Notes under the pieces: generated by a model
The model's database searches: none
The model's input: the letters and a program-made list of their open reading frames with translations, nothing else
Told to the model about the DNA's origin: nothing
Shown here: positions 16,552-23,222 of the stretch, piece by piece
Numbering within the stretch: position 1 is the stretch's first letter
Layout: every line of letters begins with the position of its first letter
Translations under genes and position numbers: made by a program
Source of the DNA: an uncultured Bacteroides sp.
GTDB taxonomy: Bacteria; Bacteroidota; Bacteroidia; Bacteroidales; Bacteroidaceae
Assembly (NCBI RefSeq): GCF_949298305.1
Contig: NZ_CASFWU010000013.1
Location: 14,670-78,669, forward strand
Length of the DNA stretch: 64,000 bases
Reading direction: 5' to 3'

Positions 16552-18492
16552 TTACTTTTGGGCGGCTTGCAGCATTCCGTTGGTAGCGATGACGGCCCTT
16601 TCGTCCAGCAACTTTCCCAAAACCTTGCAGATGGCGTCCTTGTCTGCCGTTGTAATCCGTTCGGCGAGTGTTCCCGGACTGATAGGCTCTCCGCTGACTT
16701 GCTTGAGAATTTCGTTGCGGAGCTCATCGTCGGAAGGAGACTGTTCGAGCGGTTTTCCCTGCCTGCCCAGGCAGGTGTCGCACAGGCCGCATTCGTGATT
16801 GTTCTTCTCGCCGAAATAGTAGAGGAGTTTGCGGCTGCGGCAGGCCGATTCATTGGTGGCATAGTCCAGCATGGCTTCTATGCGTCGGACGTAGCGTTCC
16901 TTCCGTTCTTCATAAACACTTGGCGGAATGAGGAGGTGTTTGGTTTCAACCCTTTCGCGCGTATATATTATATAAGGTGTCTTTTTGCGGGGAATGTAGC
17001 TCACGATGTGTAGTCTGGCCAGCTGTACCAGCGAGTTGTACACCTGTACGCGGGTCATTCCTGTGCGTACGGACAGTGACTCTTCGTTGATGAAGGCGTA
17101 GTCTGTGAACAGACCGGTGTAGGAACGGAGAATGATTTGTATGAGTTTGTCTGTATCTTCGCCCAGTCCCTTCAGCTTGTACAATTCGTCTTTGCGGACG
17201 GTAAACAGCAGGCGCGAGGCGTTGTCCTGTTCGTCGGTGTACTCCAGGTAGCCTGCCTGCGTCAGTATTTTCAGCGCACTGTCTACCGGTACGGGGAAGT
17301 GCTTGAACTTCCGGCAGAAGTCCTCGATGTTAAATTCGCGTATGCAGCCCATCCCGTCGCCCATGGCCATCTGGTAATAGTATTGCAGGTGTTCGTACAC
17401 TTCCTTGATATAGTCCTTTTCGGGGAAGGTGTCCGGAATGCGTTTGTGCAGGGTTGTCTTGTCTGTTTCCGAGTAGAGGATGACGGCGTAGGCCTTCTGT
17501 CCGTCGCGTCCGGCCCGGCCCGCTTCCTGAAAGTAGGCTTCGATGGAATCGGGCAGGTCGAGGTGGACGACCAGACGAACGTCGGGCTTGTCGATGCCCA
17601 TGCCGAAGGCGTTGGTGGCCACAATGACGCGGCTCTCGCCCGTCTGCCAGCGTTGCTGGCGGATGTCCTTTGTCGCGTCGTCCAGTCCGGCGTGGTAGAA
17701 GTCGGCGGTGATGTGTTCCTGGTTCAGCAGTTCGGTCACTTCCTTGGTGCGGCGCCGGTTGCGCACGTACACGATGGCGCTTCCTTCCAGGCGTCTCAGG
17801 ATGTGGAGCAGTTCGGCCGGCTTGTTCTCCGTGCGTCGGACGATGTAGGCCAGATTGGTGCGTTCGAAACTCATGCGGAACACGTTTTCCCGGCGGAAGT
17901 GCAGGCGCAGCTGGATGTCCTTCACCACTTCGGGGGTGGCGGTAGCCGTCAGTGCCAGTACGGGGACATCCGGTAGCAGGTCGCGTATTTCGGCTATCTT
18001 CAGGTAGGCGGGGCGGAAGTCGTAGCCCCATTGTGAGATGCAGTGGCTCTCGTCTACCGTAATCATGCTGACGTTCATCTTCTGCACCTTGATGCGGAAG
18101 ATTTCCGTTCCCAGCCGCTCGGGGGAGATGTAGAGAAACTTGTAGTTGCCGAAGATGCAGTTATCCAGCGTGTTGAGTATTTCCTGCCTGCTCATGCCGG
18201 AGTGGATGGCCAGTGCCCGTATGCCCCGTTTCTTCAGGTTCTGTACCTGGTCCTTCATCAGGGCTATCAGCGGGGTGATTACCAGGCAGAGTCCGTCGCG
18301 GGCCAGGGCAGGTACCTGGAAGGTGATGGATTTTCCGCCGCCCGTGGGCATCAGTCCTAGCGTGTCTTTGCCGGAACCGATGCTCCCGATGATTTCTTCC
18401 TGTATGCCGCGGAAGGCGTCATAGCCCCAATACTGCTTCAATATTTGCAGGTAGGTGCTGGCCGATGACGGTTGTGTGCCGGTGCTGCTCAT
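16552..18492 (-). CDS. recQ: ATP-dependent DNA helicase RecQ
   Basis: 646 residues. A 3'-5' DNA helicase for recombination and fork repair. Visible: motif I MPTGGGKS (about 48-55), motif II VDESHCISQWGYDFRPAYL, motif III ALTATATPEV, motif V TNAFGMGIDKPDVR and motif VI QEAGRAGRDG, then the RecQ zinc region with SACRSRKLLYYFGE and CGLCDTC, and a winged-helix part. Motif II reads DESH rather than the usual DEAH, a variant I believe is frequent in Bacteroidetes RecQ paralogues. A clear HRDC domain is not apparent. It starts 20 bp after recJ, so the two repair genes form an operon. Confidence 0.93.
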   Translation of the reverse strand: MSSTGTQPSSASTYLQILKQYWGYDAFRGIQEEIIGSIGSGKDTLGLMPTGGGKSITFQVPALARDGLCLVITPLIALMKDQVQNLKKRGIRALAIHSGMSRQEILNTLDNCIFGNYKFLYISPERLGTEIFRIKVQKMNVSMITVDESHCISQWGYDFRPAYLKIAEIRDLLPDVPVLALTATATPEVVKDIQLRLHFRRENVFRMSFERTNLAYIVRRTENKPAELLHILRRLEGSAIVYVRNRRRTKEVTELLNQEHITADFYHAGLDDATKDIRQQRWQTGESRVIVATNAFGMGIDKPDVRLVVHLDLPDSIEAYFQEAGRAGRDGQKAYAVILYSETDKTTLHKRIPDTFPEKDYIKEVYEHLQYYYQMAMGDGMGCIREFNIEDFCRKFKHFPVPVDSALKILTQAGYLEYTDEQDNASRLLFTVRKDELYKLKGLGEDTDKLIQIILRSYTGLFTDYAFINEESLSVRTGMTRVQVYNSLVQLARLHIVSYIPRKKTPYIIYTRERVETKHLLIPPSVYEERKERYVRRIEAMLDYATNESACRSRKLLYYFGEKNNHECGLCDTCLGRQGKPLEQSPSDDELRNEILKQVSGEPISPGTLAERITTADKDAICKVLGKLLDERAVIATNGMLQAAQK

Positions 18493-18512
18493 GAGGTGTG
18501 TGGACAGGCGGT

Positions 18513-20234
18513 TCAGTTCCGGTTGGGTTTGATGTCTTCAATCTGCAGCTGCACCTCGCCCCGCTTGTGGGTGTTCTCCTCGATGGTGTAGCAAATGTCG
18601 AACGAGCGCTTGGTCTTGATGAAGCGCACGTGCGAGCTTTGTCCGAAGGCAATGCCGTTCATCACGTTGTTCGACTTGTTGTCCACCAGTTCCAGCTTGA
18701 TGTGCTCCTGGTCGCGGCCCACTACCTTGCTGGTGCCGTAGTCGTAGACGTTGTGCGTGCAGAACACCGGCTTGACATTGTCCGGCCCGAAGGGGTTGAA
18801 CTTCTTCAGGTCGCTGAAGAACTTGGGGGTGATGTCCTTGAAGTCAATTTCCGCATGGATGTCTATGACGGCGCTCATCTGTTCGGGCAGGATGTTCTGA
18901 GACACAAACTCCTCGAAGCGGCGCGAGAATTCGGGCACGTTCTCTACCTTCATGGAGAGGCCTGCGGCATAGGTATGCCCGCCGAAGTTCTCCAGCAGGT
19001 CGCGGCAGTACTCGATGGCCTTGTAGACATCGAACCCCGAGACGGAGCGTGCCGAGCCGGTGGCCATGTCGTTGGTGCGTGTCAGCACCACGGCAGGCCG
19101 GTAGTAGATTTCCGTCAGGCGCGAGGCCACGATGCCGATGACCCCCTTGTGCCAGTCTTTGTTGTAGAGCACAATGGAGCGGCGGTCGGCCAGGCTGTCC
19201 AGTCCTGCCACAATGCGGTTGGCCTCTTCGGTCATGCTTTTGTCCAGGTCTTTGCGCGTTTCGTTGTACTGGTTGATTTGCCCCGCCTTTTCCAGCGCCA
19301 GCAAGAAGTCTTTCTCCGTGAGCAGGTCCACAGCTTCCTTCCCGTTCTGGATGCGTCCCGAGGCGTTGATGCGCGGGCCAATCTTGAACACGATGTCGCT
19401 GATGGTGATTTCCTTCTCCGTCAGTCCGCACACGTCGATGATGGCTTTCAGGCCCACGCTGGGATTGCTGTTCAGCTGCTTCAGGCCGTGGTAGGCCAGG
19501 ATGCGGTTCTCGCCCATGATGGGCACGATGTCCGAGGCAATGCTGACGGCTACCAGGTCCAGCAGGGGGATGAGGTGATGGAACTCAATGCCGTTGCTGA
19601 GGGCAAAGGCCTGCATGAACTTGAAGCCCACGCCGCAACCCGACAGGTGCTCGTAGGGATAGGTGTTGTCGGCCCGTTTGGCATTCAGGATGGCCACGGC
19701 GGACGGCAGCACGTCGTCGGGTACGTGGTGGTCGCAGATGATGAAGTCGATGCCTTTTTCCTTGGCATACGCAATCTCCTCTACGGCTTTGATGCCGCAG
19801 TCCAGCACGATGACCAGCCCCACTCCTGTGCTTGCGGCATAGTCCACTCCCTTGAGTGACACCCCGTAGCCTTCATTGTAGCGGTCGGGGATGTAGTAGT
19901 CTATGTTCGAATAGAACTGTTGGATAAACTTGTAGACCAGTGCCACGGCGGTGGTGCCGTCTACGTCATAGTCTCCGTAAATCAGTATTCTTTCTTTCTT
20001 TCCCATTGCCTTGTTCAGGCGTTCCACGGCCACATTCATGTCCTTCATCAGGAAAGGGTCGTATAGGTCAGGCAGTTGCGGGCGGAAGAACTTCCGGGCT
20101 TCGGCTTCGGTCGTTATTCCCCGCTCCACCAGCAGTTTGCCAAGTATGGGGCTAATCCCCAGCGCTTGGGCCAGTTTCTGGCTTGCTTCTGTCTGTTCGG
20201 GTGTAATGGGCAAATAATTCCATTTGTGAGTCAT
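18513..20234 (-). CDS. recJ: Single-stranded-DNA-specific exonuclease RecJ
   Basis: 573 residues. A 5'-3' exonuclease on single-stranded DNA in recombination, mismatch and excision repair. DHH-superfamily motifs are present: YGDYDVDGTTAVAL (about 80-93), LDCGI, the DHH motif ICDHHVPDD, then GPRINASGRIQNG and the DHHA1 signature SGRIQ/FGGHTYAAGLSM. A C-terminal OB-like part ends at PNRN. The start MTHKWNYLPIT is typical for the family. First gene of the recJ-recQ pair. Confidence 0.95.
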   Translation of the reverse strand: MTHKWNYLPITPEQTEASQKLAQALGISPILGKLLVERGITTEAEARKFFRPQLPDLYDPFLMKDMNVAVERLNKAMGKKERILIYGDYDVDGTTAVALVYKFIQQFYSNIDYYIPDRYNEGYGVSLKGVDYAASTGVGLVIVLDCGIKAVEEIAYAKEKGIDFIICDHHVPDDVLPSAVAILNAKRADNTYPYEHLSGCGVGFKFMQAFALSNGIEFHHLIPLLDLVAVSIASDIVPIMGENRILAYHGLKQLNSNPSVGLKAIIDVCGLTEKEITISDIVFKIGPRINASGRIQNGKEAVDLLTEKDFLLALEKAGQINQYNETRKDLDKSMTEEANRIVAGLDSLADRRSIVLYNKDWHKGVIGIVASRLTEIYYRPAVVLTRTNDMATGSARSVSGFDVYKAIEYCRDLLENFGGHTYAAGLSMKVENVPEFSRRFEEFVSQNILPEQMSAVIDIHAEIDFKDITPKFFSDLKKFNPFGPDNVKPVFCTHNVYDYGTSKVVGRDQEHIKLELVDNKSNNVMNGIAFGQSSHVRFIKTKRSFDICYTIEENTHKRGEVQLQIEDIKPNRN

Positions 20235-20485
20235 TATTATATATTATTTTTCTTTCTTCTTTCTCAGGTGCCCTCTGGGGGCGGGTCGTTGCCAGTTCGG
20301 GCTGCATGTTCCGGGACCTGGCTTACTGTTGGCAAGGTCGTTCTTTCTCAACAAGCTGTAAAGGTATAAAAAAGTCTTGAAATGTAGAATAGTTCTAAAG
20401 AAAATCTTTCCTGTATGCAGATTTTATGCGTCCGGAAGAGCGGTTGGCAGGTGTTGGCACACGATGCCAAAACCTGTCTGTTTTG

Positions 20486-20516
20486 CTTGCCTTTCCGCGG
20501 GTTTGCATTATCTTTG
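20486..20516 (+). promoter_or_regulatory. Promoter upstream of yaaA
   Basis: CTTG (20486-20489), 19 bp, TATCTTTG (20509-20516). The yaaA ATG is 285 bp downstream, so a transcript from here would carry the repeat at 20601-20779 in its 5' untranslated region. Confidence 0.55.
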
Positions 20517-20600
20517 TCCCTGATACGTTTTCAAGGAGTTGTCCTTGGCCGTAACAACCAATGTGAAGAGACTTACAGTATCAAGCATTATAAATTGACT

Positions 20601-20779
20601 CAAGTTTCGCAAGTGCGAAACTTCCAGGAGTTAAAGGGCTTAAAGGAGTTATCGCCCGTCTTGGACGGGCTTAGGAGTTAAAAGCCAATAGAAAAACAAA
20701 CAACTCACAATGTATTGGCTTAACTCCTTAACTTCTTAACTGCTTAACTACCAGAGAAATATTAAATCTGAAACTTAAG
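20601..20779. repeat. MITE-like intergenic repeat, copy 1
   Basis: It begins CAAGTTTCG and ends GAAACTTAAG, which are inverse to each other. Inside, GAGTTAAAAGCCAATA pairs with TATTGGCTTAACTC. Related copies: 48936-49154, 53362-53667 and a right half at 52278-52377. The right end is 21 bp before the yaaA ATG. Confidence 0.85.
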
Positions 20780-20800
20780 AAACAAATTGATATACCCGCT

Positions 20801-21565
20801 ATGCTTACATTCATCTCCTGTGCCAAGACCATGGCGTCGCGCTGTACGCTTTCAGTGCCTGAAGTAACCGTTCCCCGTTTCGAGGCCGAAGCCTTGCAGA
20901 ACGCGTTGGCCATGTCCAAATATTCCGCCTCCGAGCTGGAGAGCCTGCTTCGTGTCAATGCGAAGATTGCTGCCGAGAACCGCCTGCGCTACCACGACTT
21001 CTGCTCCGAGGACAACCGTCCGATGCCTGCCCTGTGTGCCTATACCGGTGCGGTGTTCAAGCGCATCGCTCCCAAGACTTTTACGGCGGATGACTTTCTT
21101 TATGCCCAGCAGCATCTGTTCATCACTTCTTTCCTCTACGGTCTGCTCCGCCCGCTGGACGGCATCCGCCCTTATCGGCTGGAGGGCGACGTCCGCCTGC
21201 CCGAAAGGGGAGGAAAGACCCTGTTCGACTACTGGAAACCGCTGCTGACGGACTTCTTCATCGGCGAGGTGAAACGGCAGGGCGGGGTGCTGGTCAATCT
21301 GGCCAGTGCCGAAATGAAGGAACTCTTCGACTGGAAACGGGTGGAGGCCGAGGTGCGGGTGGTGACGCCCGACTTCCGCGTGTGGAAGGACGGCGGGCTG
21401 AAGACTGTTGTCATCTATGCCAAAATGTGCCGTGGCGAGATGACGCGTTTCATTCTGAAGAACCGTATCGACTCGCCCGACGGTCTGCGTGCGTTCACTT
21501 GGGAGGGATTCAGTCTGGACGAGGAGCGCAGCACCGGAGACCACTGGCTGTTTACCTTGCAATAG
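20801..21565 (+). CDS. yaaA: Peroxide stress protein YaaA (DUF328)
   Basis: 254 residues. The YaaA family lowers free iron and DNA damage under peroxide stress in E. coli. Family signatures: YTGAVFKRI, LYGLLRPLDGIRPYRLEG (about 107-127), LFDYWKPLL, VNLASAEMKELFDW and the final FTWEGFSLDEERSTGDHWLF. The start MLTFISCAKTM is shorter than the usual MLIVISPAKTL but aligns. Cytoplasmic and monocistronic. The 5' region contains a dispersed repeat. Confidence 0.92.
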   Translation: MLTFISCAKTMASRCTLSVPEVTVPRFEAEALQNALAMSKYSASELESLLRVNAKIAAENRLRYHDFCSEDNRPMPALCAYTGAVFKRIAPKTFTADDFLYAQQHLFITSFLYGLLRPLDGIRPYRLEGDVRLPERGGKTLFDYWKPLLTDFFIGEVKRQGGVLVNLASAEMKELFDWKRVEAEVRVVTPDFRVWKDGGLKTVVIYAKMCRGEMTRFILKNRIDSPDGLRAFTWEGFSLDEERSTGDHWLFTLQ

Positions 21566-22057
21566 GCGGCTGACGTTTTGTCGCCTTTCGGCTGGTTCCG
21601 CTTTCTTTCGGACGTGAATTGGCACGATGGGCTGACATGGCTGTTTCCGCTTGCTTCCAAAATAGGAGAGATCGGGATGTATGACTTTCATAAATATGCA
21701 GGAAAACCGCTTTGGAATGCAGGAATTATACGTTTTGTGACATGGACAATGCTTGTTTTTTCTGCGGACATTGCTTGTCCCGTGCTGCCACAATGCTTGC
21801 ACGGTTCGGCACCCATGCTTGTGCGGAGCAATCGCAATGCTTGTTGTTGTGGAAAACTTGCCTTCGGGGAGCGGAAAACACCGCTTGTCCGCCTTCTTCC
21901 GCCCGCTTTTTCTTCTCTTTCAAATGTAAGGATTTCGCTATTCTGCTGATGGGTAGCGGAATAGGCTCTTGCTTCTTCGTTTTTCCGTACCGGCCTTTCC
22001 TGCGGGTCGAAATACGCCATTCTCGGGCGGTAGGAAATGCAAAGTGTCAGAATGTCA
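21566..22057. other. Gene-free stretch with a 22-bp array
   Basis: 492 bp between yaaA and the convergent AraC gene. No credible coding frame. It contains the 22-bp-period array at 21745-21854; nothing else recognised. Confidence 0.6.
21745..21854. repeat. 22-bp-period array (AATGCTTG), five units
   Basis: GCTTG occurs at 21751, 21773, 21795, 21817 and 21839, exactly 22 bp apart, each preceded by AT or TT. The rest of each unit is diverged. The unit at 21789 reads CACAATGCTTGCACGGTTCG, close to the 46879-47010 consensus. Confidence 0.75.
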
Positions 22058-22915
22058 TCAGTGATAGGAGTGGCGGTATTCCTGCGGGGTGACGCCCGTC
22101 AGCTTCTTGAACAGGCGGTTGAAGTAAGAGTAGTCGTCGAATCCCAGTGTGAAGGCCACGTTCTTCACCGACATTTCGTCGGTGACCAGTATCAGCTGTG
22201 CCTTTTCAATCTTCTTCTGGTTGATGTATTGCAGGGGGGTGATGCCGGTCTCCTGCTTGAAGAGGCGGATGAAGTGGTCCTTGGACAGGCAGGTGTCATT
22301 GGCCAGCCCGTCCAGCTCTATGCTTTCGTAGATGTGGTTGTGTATGTAGCCGAGTGCTTTTTCTATCCGTTCGTCCTTGTTCCGGACTTTTTCCTGCGCC
22401 CGCTTCATGAAGTGGGACAGCAGTTGGTAGACGATGCCGCGCGACTCCACCTTGTCGCAGAAGGCGCGCTGTTTGTTCTTCAGTACATTCTGCATCAGTG
22501 TGGGGTCGTTGTCATACGACGTAGGGTCCGACTTGGGCAGGCGCATGTGCGGGTTGATGGTGCAGAGGCGCTTGATGAGGGCCAGGTCCAGTTCGCCTGC
22601 GGGGATTTCTATGGGAAAGTCCCATTCGTCCAGAATGCTGCTTCCCTGTTGGTGCTCTTCGTAGATGTGCAGGTAATAGTGGCAGAAGTATGCGTTGCAG
22701 ATGTAGCTGTGGCTGGTGAAAGCCGGGATGAAGTACATGTGGTTGGGCTTCAGTTGGAAGATGCCTGTGGGAAGTTCTATTTGTGCGTAGCCTTCGGTCA
22801 CATAGTAAAGGCGCATGAAGGGGCTGTTCACGTTCTTCCAGTTCCAGTCTGCGTTGTGTATGGCCAGGCCAACGTTCAGAACCAGCGGGTGCAGTTGGTC
22901 GATGGATATGCTCAT
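22058..22915 (-). CDS. AraC family transcriptional regulator
   Basis: 285 residues. The N-terminal part (about 1-150) is a cupin-like sensor (RLYYVTEGYAQIELPTGIFQLKPNHMYFIPAFTSHSY). The C-terminal AraC DNA-binding domain (about 185-285) has two HTH motifs: LDGLANDTCLSKDHFIRLFKQETGITPLQYI and VAFTLGFDDYSYFNRLFKKLTGVTPQEYR. It is divergent from the GH51 gene. A phased array of half-site-like boxes in the intergenic region, repeated in front of the GH29 gene, makes it the likely activator of both; the ligand is probably a sugar but cannot be told. Confidence 0.92.
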   Translation of the reverse strand: MSISIDQLHPLVLNVGLAIHNADWNWKNVNSPFMRLYYVTEGYAQIELPTGIFQLKPNHMYFIPAFTSHSYICNAYFCHYYLHIYEEHQQGSSILDEWDFPIEIPAGELDLALIKRLCTINPHMRLPKSDPTSYDNDPTLMQNVLKNKQRAFCDKVESRGIVYQLLSHFMKRAQEKVRNKDERIEKALGYIHNHIYESIELDGLANDTCLSKDHFIRLFKQETGITPLQYINQKKIEKAQLILVTDEMSVKNVAFTLGFDDYSYFNRLFKKLTGVTPQEYRHSYH

Positions 22916-22943
22916 GGCTTCGGTTGTTGGTTTAAGGATAGGG

Positions 22944-22974
22944 TAAAGATAGGCTTTCTTGCTTTATTGTCAAA
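22944..22974 (-). promoter_or_regulatory. Promoter of the AraC regulator gene
   Basis: On the minus strand TTTG (22974-22971), 19 bp, then TATCTTTA (22951-22944), one base off the -7 consensus. The outermost box of the adjacent operator array (22979-22993) lies just upstream of the -33, so autoregulation is plausible. Confidence 0.65.
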
Positions 22975-22978
22975 GCGA

Positions 22979-23108
22979 ATGTCGATATATTTCCATCGAT
23001 TGCCGATAATGTCGTGTGTTTGGATGGTTTTAGTCATGCTGATGCCGATTTTATGCAGTGATTGGTCGGAATAATCCTACGCAATTTGCGCTTTTATTGC
23101 TATTTTTG
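22979..23108 (+). promoter_or_regulatory. GH51 promoter with phased AraC-type half-sites
   Basis: Four boxes: ATGTCGATATATTTC (22979), TTGCCGATAATGTCG (23000), ATGCCGATTTTATGC (23042) and TGGTCGGAATAATCC (23063). Their YCGRW cores start at 22982, 23003, 23045 and 23066 (steps 21, 42, 21). A -7 TATTTTTG begins at 23101, 35 bp after the last core; no TTTG sits at -33, as expected for an activator-dependent promoter. The region aligns gap-free with 25974-26103 (76 of 130 identical by hand count). Confidence 0.8.
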
Positions 23109-23222
23109 GGGTGGAATTTGCAAGAGAGAGAATCTGTTGATGTTCCTTCCGGCCCGACGGCCGGAAAGAGGAAATGTACATGTTTGACCTTTGACTTAAA
23201 AACACATCATTTAGTTTCTGCC

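Noticed and set aside
20235..20800. tRNA or small RNA gene in the yaaA upstream region
   Set aside because: The foldable sequence is a dispersed repeat found at three other sites; no tRNA cloverleaf or anticodon arm could be drawn.
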